From the NCBI GenBank assembly GCA_964006375.1, contig OZ023269.1:9417926-9481925 (forward strand): a stretch of 64,000 bases of DNA. The letters are read 5' to 3'. Source of the DNA: Tillus elongatus (Eukaryota > Arthropoda > Insecta > Coleoptera > Cleridae). A program made the position numbers and the translations under genes. How positions within the stretch are numbered: position 1 is the first letter of the stretch; the number at the start of each line of letters is the position of its first letter. Under the pieces are notes generated by a model. The model did no database searches. It was given only the letters and a program-made list of their open reading frames with translations, and was not told where the DNA came from. Of this stretch, positions 1 to 11,168 are shown piece by piece.

Positions 1-559
1 AAAAGTAGACCCGGTAGGACGTCATCTTTCCTATGTTGAAAATAGAGCGTATTATTCTTTTTTGAGCGATAAGAACATCATGCAGCAAGGTAGAATTACC
101 CCACAGGCATATACCATATCTCAGTCTAGAATCAATATGACTGTAGTATAAAGATTTTAATTGCTTTTCAGTCAAAACATTTCTTATATTTATAAATAAA
201 AAATTAAGAGATGCAAGCCTTGAAACCAACGTCGTACAGTGCAACTTCCAGTTGAGATGTTCATCAATGTGTACTCCAAGGAACTTGTAGTTATTGACAC
301 ATGTTAGATAAGTATTGTCAACACCCACACTAAGTATATCAACTTCCTTCTGACGCGGATGAAATCTCACCATCTCTGGCTTCGACGAATTGAAATATAT
401 CAGACACCGAGAGAACCAACTCTTTAAGTTATTAAAAACATGATGACACTTATTACTCAAAGCATCATCTGTCTTTTCAGAAACGATTAGAGACGTATCA
501 TCCGCATATAGAGTAAAATGCGCATCAGGAGATACTTTATCAAGCTCATTGACGTAAAG

Positions 560-560
<1 letters not shown>
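1..560 (-). mobile_element. LINE reverse-transcriptase fragment, left edge
   Basis: Reading the minus strand from about 556 to 1 gives one continuous frame with no stop. It includes the reverse-transcriptase catalytic motif LYADDTSLIVSEKT (YADD at 497-508), then NYKFLGVHIDEHLNWKLH and RLRYGICLWGNSTLL, which are hallmarks of the thumb region of CR1/Jockey-type non-LTR retrotransposons. The frame is open at the window edge, so its 3' end is not visible. Upstream it stops abruptly at a TA microsatellite, so the copy is truncated at its 5' end. It has no Met start and is a TE remnant, not a host gene. Confidence 0.85.

Positions 561-561
<1 letters not shown>

Positions 562-633
<72 letters not shown>
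562..633. repeat. (TA)n microsatellite
   Basis: About 36 uninterrupted TA units between the LINE fragment on the left and the diverged repeat module on the right. The same arrangement of a TA run followed by a GGGTTYTAGGG-like module recurs at 30902, 38877 and 50827, so this run is probably the internal microsatellite of an old copy of that family. Confidence 0.9.
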
Positions 634-640
<7 letters not shown>

Positions 641-762
641 TTTAACGGACCTTGGTTTTGGGTTTTAGGGACCCAAATTCGCGGTCACCTGAAGACATTT
701 TCTCAAAAGCTTTTCATCGTGACCTATCTATTAGCAAATGTTTCTTAATGAAAACTCGCTAG
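634..762 (+). repeat. Diverged terminal module of hairpin-ended repeat family
   Basis: After the TA run comes a segment reading GGGTTTTAGGGACCC, then TTCGCGGTCA, then CTATTAG near 727-733 and ending ...AACTCGCTAG. Position by position this resembles the 3' module of the copies ending at 31057, 39100 and 51047 (GGGTTCTAGGGGTCC, TTCGCGCTCA, terminal TTAGTGA/TCACTAA hairpin). It is the most diverged copy in the window. Assignment rests on order and partial identity only. Confidence 0.55.
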
Positions 763-1700
763 AAAGAAAAATAACATGGTATAAGAGTGCCTTAACACTG
801 CAGATACTTTTTAAAATGCCACGTTTCTTATAAAACAGCTCATTATGTTAACAAATTTAATATGATTGATACCAATTTATGTTTTCACTCTTTTAGAAAC
901 ATAGAAAGAACTTCTTGTTAACTGCATAAATACCTATTTTTATTTCATATCACCATGATTGTTTTTACACCTTACGATTAAATGAGTCGAGTCCAGACGC
1001 AAAACCCCTACATACACCCTACTTATTTGATGTACAATAATAGACAGGTAACCTTAATTCCATTGAGGATGATGTGCATCGGTAAATATAAGAAGGAAAA
1101 ACAAAACTAAGAGTACAAGTCGCTAAACACTGTAGGTACCCTTTTAAAATGCAATTTTTCTTATAAAACAGCTCAATATGCTGACGAATTTAATATTGTT
1201 GATACCACTTCGTTTCCACTCTTTTAAACACTTCAAAAGAACTCCTTGTTAACTACATACCTACCTATTTATATTTTATATCACCACAACCATGCTTTTT
1301 ACACCTGATGATCAAAGATGGAGTCGAGGCCAGACGCGAAACACCTAAATTTATGCAACCCCTGCATACACCCTCCTTATTGGGTCTACAATAATAAATT
1401 TGTCGGCTCAATTCTATTGAGGGTTGATATGCATCAAGAAAATAACATAGTATAAGAATCCGTAAACACTGCAGACATCTTTTAAAAAGCTATTTTTTTT
1501 ACAAAACAGCTCAATTTGCTAAAAAACTTAACATTATTCCTACGAATTCATGTTTTCACCCTTTTAAACACTTTGAAAGAGCTCCTTGTCAACCACATAC
1601 CTACCTATTTTTATTTCATATCACGACAACCATGTTTTTTACACCTGACGATCGTTTCGCTACAAGCTTGACTACATGAGAGAATAAATAGTCTATTTTA
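763..1700. repeat. Three-unit tandem array (~330 bp period)
   Basis: Three imperfect head-to-tail units, about 763-1089, 1090-1435 and 1436-1700. Each contains, in order, a GTAAACACTG-like segment, TTATAAAACAGCTCA or close variants, CACTCTTTTA, CTCCTTGTTAAC, ACCTACCTATTT, TTACACCTGA and then, in the first two, a CCAGACGC..AAAC stretch followed by CATACACCCT. The third unit diverges after TTACACCTGACGATCG, where it continues into a sequence matching the 3' half of a hammerhead-like core (1641-1680, minus strand). Variable spacing shows the array is old. No ORF spans it. Confidence 0.75.
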
Positions 1701-1952
1701 TCTTCTCATGACGCTAACTTTTAAGTTGCTTACCACAATCAATGTTAAAACAGTTTACTTAAATTGATTTTTGCATTTATACTCAACTAGACAATAAGCT
1801 GACCCAGATTCAGTAGCATCAAGAACAAGCATAAAGCTCAACAGTGATTTTTTTTTATTTCTCTCACTTTTCCACTCCCAATTCTACTAACATAAGAAAA
1901 CTCTATGCTTCTATTTGAAATTTTTGAGAAAAATTACAAAACTTAAATTATT

Positions 1953-2099
1953 ATAAGTACAATTTGGAGAACCAATTCATCACAATACAGTTTTGAGACC
2001 TGACGATCGTTTCGCTAACAAAGTTAGCGTCATCAGAGGGATGAATAAACTAAGTGTTAGTTTACACTTAGTGAATTGGGTTCTCCAAATTATACTTAT
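1953..2099. repeat. Inverted repeat enclosing the ribozyme-like core
   Basis: The 27-nt segment at 1953-1979 is nearly the reverse complement of 2072-2099, with one substitution and one extra base. The two arms enclose the hammerhead-like core. The right arm continues into a CAGTGCTC..ACAGGTTCCAATCT segment that recurs beside the second core at about 45100-45143, which marks both as parts of one dispersed family. Confidence 0.75.
1998..2040 (-). ncRNA. Hammerhead-ribozyme-like core 1
   Basis: On the minus strand the canonical boxes occur in order: CTGATGA (2036-2030), a perfect hairpin CGCTAAC-TTT-GTTAGCG (2029-2013, whose last G also begins the second box), GAAA (2013-2010), a two-base stem III around the loop GATC, then the cleavage-type triplet GTC (2004-2002). 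CCT before the first box pairs with AGG after the GTC, giving a short stem I. Such minimal hammerheads with a very short stem III are known in Penelope-like elements and retrozyme-type repeats. One odd feature is an extra C between CTGATGA and GCTAAC if the closing G is counted in the GAAA box. Activity is inferred only from the fold. Confidence 0.6.
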
Positions 2100-2104
2100 C
2101 AGTG

Positions 2105-2609
2105 CTCACCACAGGTTCCAATCTCCAGTCATTCACTTCAATTATTGTTGAAAAGCGCCACCTGACAACCATATCGTGAGTTGCAACGCGATACGGAGCA
2201 ATTAGTATTAAATACAAATTAAAATAAACCGTTTTAATTTATGTCTGATCAAAGCCCCAGTTATGATATAATCATTTTACCACTTTTTAACATGCAGTAA
2301 CTTTTTTACTTAGAAACATAGAGCAAAAGATATGTGTAAAAATTGTCAATCATTTTTCAGAAATTATGAAATCGTTACATAATTTATATATTTATTAGCG
2401 AGTTTTCCAAGAAAATAGAACTTTTTCGATCAGCAGTTCCTATTACGCCCTCTTGCGGCTATGATAGGAACTTGAAAATAATTTGCAAACATTTCTCTGT
2501 GCCATACTTGTAATTAAAAATTCTATCCGGAAGCTCTAAGAAAAATGGTTACGGAGATATATTAGTCAGCCAAAGTTATTTGAACATTCATTTACATGAC
2601 AAATATGTG
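2105..2609. other. No gene; short palindrome
   Basis: AT-rich intergenic DNA without coding signal. The only structure is AGTTCCTAT at 2435-2443 mirrored by ATAGGAACT at 2464-2472, a 9-bp inverted repeat around a GC-richer spacer. This may be the tip of a small inverted-repeat element. Confidence 0.5.
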
Positions 2610-5600
2610 TTTTTTTATATATTTCAACAACACACCACGAGGGCTTACAGCCTAAATACTATCGTACCGTGGGCATCGACAAGGAGGAAAGAGGCAACTT
2701 GATAATTCTGGACTTGAAGGTTTGGAGGTTCAGAGGAGAAGGAAAAACATGCCCCGGCAAGGAATTCCACAACTTGGAAGTCCTTGGGACAAAAGAGTGG
2801 TCATAAAAAGATGTTCTATGTCTGGTGACCTGGACAGTAAAAGGGTGCATTCGCTCTGATCCCTGGTAGATCTATTGGGGGCATCAGGTGAAGGAACTAT
2901 TAAAGAAAGCTCCTCTGAGCAGTGCCCGTGCAGATATCTGTAAAAGAGAGAGAGGTCACAAACGGCACGTCGGTGGCAGCCTTTGGGTGAGGGTAGGGTC
3001 ACCGATGAGACGAATAGAGTCCAGGATAGTGAGTGTAGAAGCGGCAGCTGCACCGCAGATGTGTGAGCAGTATTCGAGGTTTGGTCTTATTTGTGAAGTA
3101 TATAAGGTATAGAGATTAGCCGGTGAAAAGTATTTGCGACCCCGGAAGAGGAAACCTAATTTCTTAGCAGCTACTTCTGCAAGTGATGTGACATATTGGT
3201 GCCAATTGAGATTTCGATCCACAGAAATGGCAACAAGTGAATTACTTTGAATTACTTTGAATAACTTGGTTGTTCATTGTGATGTGTCTAGGGCTGGTAT
3301 ATCTCTCATGAGATATAAAGCAAGACTGATATTTGGTGGGGTTGAATTGTACAAAATTTCTACTTCCCCAGTCTAATATTTTTTGGAGATCCACGGAGAC
3401 AGAACACTCCATGAGTCTGCGATCCTCACCTAAATGGACTAAAGAGACAGGCTTAGAATATTGTATATTTGAGTGGAGGGTGCTGTCGTCCATGTAACTG
3501 TGAACTGGGTTGGATGTGCTAGAGAGGTGGTCATTGATGTGGAGAAGAAACAAAGTAGAGGCTAAAGCTGAACCTTGAGGAACTCCTGCATTAATTGGAT
3601 ATAGTTTAGAGAAATGGCCATCCACAACAACAGAAATGCTCCTGTTGGAGAGAAAATTTGCTGTCCAGGTACAGAGTTTTGGTGGTAGGCCATAAACCGG
3701 AAGTTTATTAAGCAGCGCTGCGTGCCAGCCTGGTCTCATGCTTTGGATATGTCTAGAGCAACAATCTGGGATTCACCATGTAGTTCCACAGACCTGTTCC
3801 AAGAATGGGTGACAAAGGAAAGGAGGTCGGCAGTTGATCTGCGCTGACGGAATCCATATTGCCTGTCGTGGATTAGACTGTGTTTTTCAAGAAATTTTAG
3901 TAATTCAGTGTTTATATCCTTTTCCATCACTTTAGAGACGATTCATAGGAGAGAAATAGGCCTGTAGTTGCTAGGAAGCGCTTTGGATCCTTTCTTGGGG
4001 ACGGGTTGTACTCGAGCAGTTTTCCAGTTACTAGGGAATATGCCTCTATTGTAAGGTGTCTGAAACAGACGACTCAGGACAGGAGCAAGTTCTGGTGCGC
4101 ATTTTTTGAGAACAATTGCTGGGATCTCGTCAAGGCCAGAGGCTTTCCTGGTATTAAGAGAAGAGAGCATTTTTCCTACCTTTTTAGTTTTTAAAATGAT
4201 ATCCATCATTTTATGCACGACATTGGGGACTGTTGGTGGTTGAACATTTGGAGGTGGGTTGAGAGTAGAATTGGCGGCGAACAACGAGGCAAAAAGTTGC
4301 CCAGGGCGGTAGAAACCATTTCATCCCCTGAGACAAGAGGTGGGAATGTGGTGCTCTTGCAGAAATTATTCCCAATAGATTTAGCAAGAGTCCAGAAGGG
4401 TTTGCTGCCCTTGGAGCTTAAGCGGACTTTGTTTTGGATGTGGTTATTAAACGAGTTTTTTGCATCAGAAAAAATGCGGACATAGTGGTTTCTTGCGTCG
4501 TTAAATGCTTGACGGTTTTCTTGACTGGGATTGTGTAGAAGCGTTTTGTGAGCTTTGACCTTTTCAAGTCTGGCCTTGTCACAAGATTTAGAGAACCAGG
4601 GCTTTTGAGTGGCTGAAGAGGTTTTCTGTGTACATGGAATAAATAATTCCATGCCAGCTTGGATAATTTTGGTGATGTTTTGTGAGATATCAGAGGGGTC
4701 AGGATGAGAGAAGCAGACAGACGCCCATGGAAATGAGGAAAAGTAATCTCGCATTTCGTTCCAGTTCGCGGAGTTGTCGTGCCAAACGATACGTGGGTGT
4801 GATGACTGTGTGACCTCGGGTTGCATTGCGCAGGAAGCAGTGACCATGCCGTGGTCTGAGCGACCAAGGGGGGGCGGTGACTGATATCTTATAGCATTCA
4901 GGATTTGTAGTAAGAAGGAGATCCAAGGGATTTGAGCTGTGTGTTGGGATGCGAGGAAAGTAAGTAGGTTGCTAAACCATATTGGCTAAGGAATTGCTGC
5001 CTGCAAAGGCCTCCGCTGTTCTCCCTTGTGGATCGGTTTTTGAAGATCCTAGCCATTCCTTATTATGGACATTGAAGTCACCAAGAATAGTGACCTTGGA
5101 GGAAGGATATTCAGAAATCAGATGGTCGTTTTTTCAGAAAGGTAGTCAAAGAGCTGGACAAAGTTGTTTTCAGAAGGTGACCGGTAAATGTAACAGATGA
5201 ATTTAGTTGCAGCCGTGAGAGAGAGTTTTATCCATAATCTTTTCTTCCAGCTTCCAAATTGGGGAGTCTGGTGCAGGGTAGATTGCTACGGACATATGCG
5301 CACACGCCTCCATGCAATCTAAAGGAAGTAAGGAGCTCATACCCCGGGACTGTTTTGGCACTGATTTGGGTTTCGGTGAGGAAGAGGAGTAGGGGCCTAT
5401 TAGCCTGGAGGAAATGGTGAATGGAGTTCAGGTTAGAATTTAGGCCACATATATTCGAGAAGGATATGTTAAATCTTGATGCTGGCGCCCCCTGTATACC
5501 CCTCTCCCGGAGATCCGAATGGAGGGGTATTTTACCTGCAGAATCTTTTGTACAAGGAGGAGCCATCATAATTTTTGCTTATAAGGGAAACCGACTCATA

Positions 5601-5806
5601 CACCAGAACCGGAAACGTCCATTGGGACTTCACCGGCCCCTTGATGTATGGGGTGGTACCTCCTCGGGCGTGATAAAATCCTTTACTATCACGTAAAGGA
5701 AAATTCCACTACCACCTGCTTGACTTGGATTAGTCGCCTCGTATGACAGGCAGGAGTTACCATGGGCCTATTCTTTTAGTTAGTCCCCGGACCACAGGGG
5801 ACGAGC
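2610..5806 (-). mobile_element. Nearly complete CR1/Jockey-type LINE (copy A)
   Basis: The longest LINE copy in the window. Its 3' end is the A-rich tail and conserved trailer at 2610-2658 (trailer CACACCACGAGGGCTTACAG, shared with copies at 23128 and 35843). Its 5' end, near 5806, carries a leader with CCTGCCTGTCATACGAGGCG on the minus strand, also found at 22036. Between them lie an APE-type endonuclease and a reverse transcriptase, with no ORF1 or RNase H visible. Copies B (23128-24738), C (35831-36765) and D (62383-64000) are 5'-truncated or edge-truncated relatives. Frameshifts throughout mean this copy is dead. Confidence 0.9.
2659..5569 (-). pseudogene. LINE endonuclease-reverse transcriptase, broken ORF (copy A)
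   Basis: The remnant ORF starts near 5569 with MMAPPCTKDS, followed by the endonuclease N-terminal motif NISFSNICGLNSN and LLLFLTETQIS. The endonuclease ends with the catalytic GRSDHGM signature near 4850. The reverse transcriptase then shows [52 protein letters not shown] and VALDISKA, then [20 protein letters not shown], and a catalytic box reading SYMDDST where the sister copy C has YADD. The C-terminus reaches ...SLSMPTVR at 2659. Several frameshifts separate these pieces (around 5225, 4850, 4206, 3740 and 3240). The protein would have nicked target DNA and copied its own RNA; it cannot be made from this copy. Confidence 0.88.
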
Positions 5807-7329
5807 AAGTGGTTAGGTGGAAAAATAAGTGCTGACCAAGAAAATAGGACACAAAAGCAAACTGCACACAAGAATGCTTGCAGCCACACTAAAACATATG
5901 GGATCTGATAAACATAACTGTTGTGTATTCTATGAACATGACACGTTGTGTTGTCTATGATCATGATAGGTGGTGCAGTCTATGATAGTGACAGTGAGCG
6001 ACAGGACCTAACAAAAGAGCAGGAGACTAACAGGCAATCATCGGCAGTATTAGCAAAAATCGTTGCTGTATTAATACTTATTTTATGTTGTATAATATAT
6101 TTTATAGTCTAGTAAAGTCAGTGTTTTTCTAAATATATAACAATAATCTTAGTTTTCCAATAAAACCGATATACCAGAGTATCTTAAAATTTTGGGGGAA
6201 TTTATTGTAATTATATCAGTTTAGTAGCCCAAATATTGGATTAAATTTATATATTACACATTACTTTTACATAAAACATCATGCACACAATTAATATAAA
6301 AAATAGGAATAACTTACAAGTAACTAACAAAATGGAATTATACACAACTTTATTACTAGATACAGCACTTTTCTTGTTTATACAATAACATATACAAAAA
6401 ATAAAACATATATAAAATCAAATATCATATAAATATTTTAATACAGAACTAACTCAAGTCTACAACTTTACAGAATTCGATTATGACCACATAGTTCTAC
6501 ATCCTTTCCGAAACATTCCTCTCGTAAATAACTTTGGTAAAAAAAGAAATGTTTCCCCTGATTCGTTGACTTTGAGTAGTACTGTAGTACGTATATCAGG
6601 GAAACTGACTTCACAAAGTATAAATGTCTTGCCAAACACTCCAACAATTAATTAACAATTATTATTTACATCTAATCAGCAGTATGGGGGATTTTCTAGT
6701 TATGAATCCTACAATTTCATAATCTAAAACACAATTATTTAAAGATATAGAATTGCCATGATGTTTTTTCCTTAACTGACACTTATTCTGTTAATTGTCT
6801 TAACTGACACTTCAATTTCTCAATCCGACTGAATTTTAAAGATGTCAATTAATTAATTAATAAATGACAGACAAGAGTCAATCATTGAAACACATTTTCA
6901 TGTCCCTTCCATGGCTTACTACATAGAGTTAAAATAAAAACTTTAAAACTAACCAGTGTTAAAAACATACGCACATCACATATTAAAAAAACAAGTAAAT
7001 AAATTTTGAATACCTTCAACAAACTAATATTTTCTTAAAATTTCAAGAAAATTTATTAAGCCTTTGACCGTGTTTAACAAAAAATGACTGTTCACCAATC
7101 CCACTGAAAAATTACCATTTGCAAGAACAAAATACTTTGAAAAACAACAATATCCCTTACTTAGTTTCAGAGTGGTTTTAAACAAAATAAGATATATGCC
7201 AGTGTAAAAAATTAAATAATTGAACCAAATCTGTTCTCAATCCAAAGCTGCGTTTTGTATACAATGGTAAGTTTTCTTTTACTAGAAACTGTGCATTTCC
7301 TGCAATCATGATTTTATGCTTAGAGGTGG
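5807..7329. other. No gene seen; AT-rich intergenic
   Basis: I see no ORF with family resemblance, no long repeat and no paired termini. There is a short direct echo of TCTATGATxxTGAxAG around 5955-5992. Otherwise it is simple AT-rich spacer. Confidence 0.6.
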
Positions 7330-7800
7330 ACGCTGATTTAGAAGATGATCCGTTTGCACCGTCTGATAGCAATGAATATCGACCTAGTTCCAATGAGTCC
7401 TCAGGCACAGATGATTTATCACAAAAAAAATATTAAAAGAACCACGCTAGAGTGTGTGATAGTACAGAACCTGTAGCCATGTTGTTTCAAAATGGCAATC
7501 AACAGGTCAACTTAGGTGACGAAGTAAACATTATGGAGATAGTCTATAAGCCTCAAGTTTGTTCAACCCACAGATCTCTCCCAGGTTTACGGTTGAACAC
7601 ACTGAGACCTTAGAGACGATCTCCAAAGAGATTTGGAAAGCAGACAGATTGAGGCACTGTAACAGAGCTACAATAACCCAACCTATCCCTATCCAGTAGA
7701 GCAGGAAGATTGAGGCCTTAGAGTCCATTTCCTTAACCCTTTGAAAATGGATCCAAAACAGGAGCCGAAACGTCAAGTTTTCATACATCTTGGACGCGGT
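7330..7800 (+). other. Unassigned fragments; acidic ORF scrap and ribozyme-like relic
   Basis: On the plus strand about 7324-7434 reads EVDADLEDDPFAPSDSN then a Ser-rich acidic tail and a stop, a composition common in TE-encoded proteins but without a family signature. At 7739-7783 the sequence reads CTTTGAAAATGG, a GGATCC/GGAGCC pairing, CCGAAACGTC and AAGTTTTC. That is the box order of a hammerhead with a damaged first box (a CTGANGA box would be needed). Both calls are tentative. Confidence 0.3.
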
Positions 7801-7957
7801 TTAACTCGATGGAGGCACAGACTTAGACACACGACACTCTCCTTTACAACTTCCAAAAGATGAGAGCACACAGAAAAAAAAAGATGTTCCACAGTTTGTT
7901 CAAAACAAAAATTTAAATTGAAACTTCTTTCTGCTGGGTACCTTGTGATGTTTTACT

Positions 7958-9063
7958 GTGCATTCTAAATTGTTTTGTATCATATTGCCAAAAATTTCTA
8001 AACCTCATTTGGATTTTAGGATGGTGTTAGGAATATGTCACGTGTGTGAGATATACAAACTGATTGAAATCCTGAAAGAAGCCGGAGTAGACCAACAAGA
8101 AATAAACATCATATCCAACCTACACTGGCATCAAATGGCCGAAGTAAGATTTGAACAGGTAAAATCTGACGCCGTGTCAATAAAAGGGGGAGTAAGGCAG
8201 GGTTACATACTCTCTCCACTCCTTTTTAATATATATTCAGAAGCCATATGTAAAGAGACGCTAGACATAGTGAGAGGGGACATCACAGTGAATGGTATCA
8301 GGATCAATAATATTTGGTACACGGATGATACTGTGATTGTGGCAGATAGTGTGACTGACTTGCAGGACAAGATCGACCACATTGTTCAACACAGCGAGCA
8401 GCTCGTATTTCATATAAACATTAATAAAACTAAACTCGTTTTCTCAAAAACTAACATCAATGCAAGTTTATTAATTGAAGGGAATATTGTACAACAGGTA
8501 TCCTCTTTCAAATATTTGGGCACAATAATAAATGATCAGATCAACCCGAGAAAAGAAGTTAGATCTAGAATTGAACAAGCTAGAAAAATGTTCACACAAA
8601 TGAAAACATTCTTCACGAGATCAGATCTTGCCTTGGAACTTCCAATCCGTATGGTCAGCTGCTATATCTTCTCAGTCCTGCTATACTGTTGTGAGATTTG
8701 GACTCTTAACCCTAGCCTAGAGAGAAATCTGGAGGCTTTCGAAATATATTTGTATAGAAGAATGATCCGCATATTACAGGTGCAAAGAGCAACAAATGAA
8801 GAGGTGCTCAGGCGTATGGCAAAACAAAAGGAGTATTACTGACAATAAAACAACAAAAACGAGATATATAGGTCATGTAATGACAAGCGACAAATAATAT
8901 TAATAAGCTGGGGCAAAATTATCAATCGCCAGACGTCAAAATTCATGGTTAAAGAATCTCAGAAGATGGTTTGGATGCTCATCAATAGATATTTTTAGAG
9001 CTGCAGTATCCAGGACTGTGTTAGCCATTTGGAACGCCACCTTTCATGAGGAGACGGCGGCTT
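7958..9063 (+). mobile_element. LINE reverse-transcriptase fragment with YTDD
   Basis: A 294-codon open frame (7958-8842) contains SIKGGVRQGYILSPLLFNIY, then the catalytic box WYTDDTVIV (normally YADD), FKYLGTIIN and VLLYCCEIWTLNPSLER, the order of a non-LTR reverse transcriptase from palm to thumb. Past the stop, broken frames to about 9063 keep the usual C-terminal region (TRYIGHVM-like, then LRRWFGCSSIDIFRAAVSRT). The N-terminal half of the reverse transcriptase and the endonuclease are missing, so this is a 5'-truncated copy. The ATG at 7958 lies upstream of the recognisable domain and is probably fortuitous. Confidence 0.85.
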
Positions 9064-9207
9064 AAGAAGAAGTTTTTAACTTATTCTAAGAAATCTAATT
9101 ATTATAACAATTCTCTTTGAAAATGAAGATTTTATTTGAAAATATGTAACTTTTATCATGCAAATTAATTTAAATTGAAAATAATATAAAAAATTCGCAT
9201 ACACAAG

Positions 9208-9329
9208 CCAACCTGTTGTAACAGAAGACAGGTGTACCTGTCTGGATCTAATTTGCTTATAACGGGAGACGGGTGTACCCGTCCATACCTGACTTGCATA
9301 TAAGAGGAGACGAGTCCCTCGTTAGTATT
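9208..9329. repeat. Short tandem repeat, ~41-bp period
   Basis: Three diverged units each begin GAGACRGGTGTACCYGT or similar. The first two contain self-complementary ACAGGTGTACCTGT and ACGGGTGTACCCGT, followed by CTGACTTGCATAT-like spacers. The third is decayed. The array abuts the foldback to its right and may be part of the same element. Confidence 0.6.
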
Positions 9330-9823
9330 ACCCACCAGTTGAGTTCCATCACAACAGAAAACCTGGAAGCCATTCAGCGGTCCAGTCCACCATAGGACGT
9401 GAGTCTAAAATGTTTAGCCCTTTCCTTGCAAGTAAGATTTTTGCGGTCGTTTCATCCGAAAGACAAAAATTAGACATTCTGAGAATACTTGTCTTCCAGT
9501 ATATGCTATTACTGGAAGACAGGTATACTCAGAATGTCTAATTTTCGTCTAATTATTAGCCCTTTCCTTCCATGTAAGATTGTTGCGGTCGTTTCAACCG
9601 AATGGCGAAAATTAGACATTCTGAGAATACCTGTCTTCCAGTAATAGCATATACTGGAAGACAGGTATTCTCAGAATGTCTAATTTTCGCCATTCGGTTG
9701 AAACGACAGCAAAAATCTTACTTGCAAGGAAAGGGCTAATAATTTTAGACTCACGTCCTACGGTGGACTGGACCGCTGAATGGCTGCCAGGTTTTCTGTG
9801 GTGGTCGATCTCAACTGATGGGT
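9330..9823. repeat. Foldback repeat with two internal hairpins
   Basis: Outer arms at about 9330-9420 and 9736-9823 are reverse complements (ACAGAAAACCTGG and CCATTCAGCGGTCCAGTCCAC on the left are mirrored on the right). Between them are two similar ~140-bp palindromes in tandem. The first is centred near 9505, the second near 9643. Each contains AGACATTCTGAGAATAC..GTCTTCCAGTA facing its complement across a tiny loop. There is no coding sequence, so this is a non-autonomous foldback or MITE-like element. Confidence 0.85.
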
Positions 9824-9845
9824 TGTCGTATAGGCCTTTGGCCTC

Positions 9846-10480
9846 TCAACGCTGCGACTCCAATGGGTCTTTTGTGCATGAATCTTTTTTCCAATAGTTA
9901 CCCAAAAAGTTCAGACTTTTTATGTAGGCCACTATCTTCTTGTGGGTTATTTTAGCTATTTCCTGGAGCGTCAGGGTCAAACCTTCAAGGTATTTGAGCC
10001 TTTTGCAGAACTGAGCCATCCAGTCGCATAGCAAGTGTTCTGTTGTTTCAGTGCAGTATCTGCAGTTTTCACTGTCCGCCTTCATAAGGTGATACCTTAC
10101 TGGGGGGATGTCCCGTTATTATTCTCAAGTTGCTCCTGTTCAATTCAAGAAACAGTTGAGACTTGTTATGGTAATGAACTGTTTTCCTCCAGTATGACAG
10201 CATTTGTTTCCTCACCCAAGTGTCAAGCTCTTTTCTTAAGTTACTTCTTTTTTAGTCCACAATAGGGTTTTGGACCATGGAACGGTGTTTTTGCTGCCCT
10301 TTTTGCGCGGCTATCCGCTTCCTTATTTCCTCCAATGACTTGATGCTCTGGTATCCACATCACTTTGTTGTTCGTAGCCAGTTGCTTCAAGGATTTCAGG
10401 TCAGATTCGGTTTTAAAATATTCGAGTCTTTAGTACTGCATGACTGTCTCACAGAATGCAGATCTCTCTGTTTTTGAGTC
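9846..10480 (-). mobile_element. LINE RNase H and C-terminal Cys motif, fragment
   Basis: On the minus strand about 10380-10265 reads VMWIPEHQVIGGNKEADSRA, matching the C-terminal end of a LINE RNase H domain (the family form is W.P.H.G..GNE.AD..A). Downstream, after frameshifts, comes a C-x2-C-x7-H-x3-C cluster (CRYCTETTEHLLC, about 10063-10025), the zinc-like motif that follows RNase H in Jockey/R1/I-type elements. The domain and frame are broken. It is a TE remnant, not cellular RNase H. Confidence 0.75.
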
Positions 10481-10487
10481 TTCTTTG

Positions 10488-10660
10488 TACTCACCCACAG
10501 TCGTCAGCCAAAAATCGTACAATCAGTAAATTTTTCTTGCTTTATCAAGGGCCATTCTACATATTGCAAAAAGTTAGACCAAATTCTTACGTTGTTGGGG
10601 ATGAAGTTTTGCATCTGAATACTGTCAATTTAAAGTTATATAAAATCTTACCAGTAACTT
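10488..10660 (+). mobile_element. Gypsy-type integrase C-terminal fragment
   Basis: The plus frame reads KFFLLYQGPFYILQKVRPNS then YVVGDEVLHLNTVNLKLY. This fits the C-terminal tail of Ty3/gypsy integrases, where K(F)..LYEGPY.I.....NAY..........VN...LKLY is typical. Only the last ~60 residues of pol survive. A plausible polypurine stretch and LTR follow at 10813-11168, as expected for the 3' end of a gypsy element. Confidence 0.55.
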
Positions 10661-10829
10661 TAATGCAGAGTATGGTAGAGAATTTGTACCTCACGTCGCA
10701 CGAAATATTTTTCTTAGTTTTTGAATTTTATATTTACTATATCCATTTTTTATGTTAATATTATTTCGTTTCTTTACTTTAATCAGCCGCCCATGTTACA
10801 CCTGTACCTTAGATTTTAGTGGTGGGTAT

Positions 10830-11168
10830 TGTAGTGGTTCGAGAAATGTGCGATGTTTAAAAAAGAATAATTGTGTGAAGCGAGGCGCTGATGCTGTAAG
10901 TCGGCCGAGCGTGAGATGTTGACAGTCTGCAAGAAGAGTGAAGTCACTTACGTAAGAGCAGCGAACAGACGGGAGGTACAATCTCTTCTACATAAGAAGA
11001 ATTTGCCAACATTCCACATTTGACTGGTAGCTGAAATAATTATTGTGAAAATTCTGTCTGTAAATTTCAAGCAACCCCATTATAAGACCTTGCGATTATG
11101 AAGTGAAACAAACATTGGTTTGGCTAAAATTATTATTTTATTTCATCTTCAACCTCACAGCCACTATA
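10830..11168 (+). mobile_element. Possible 3' LTR of the gypsy fragment
   Basis: A purine-leaning tract ending GTGGTGGG (10819-10826) lies just before TGTAGTGG at 10830. CCACTATA near 11161 could be the matching right terminus, giving a ~337-bp LTR bounded by a short inverted repeat. The location after an integrase tail supports it. There is no second LTR copy in the window to confirm the edges. Confidence 0.35.

Noticed and set aside
763..1700. CRISPR-like array
   Set aside because: Units are ~330 bp, diverged and without short constant repeats alternating with unique spacers; the host is a eukaryote.
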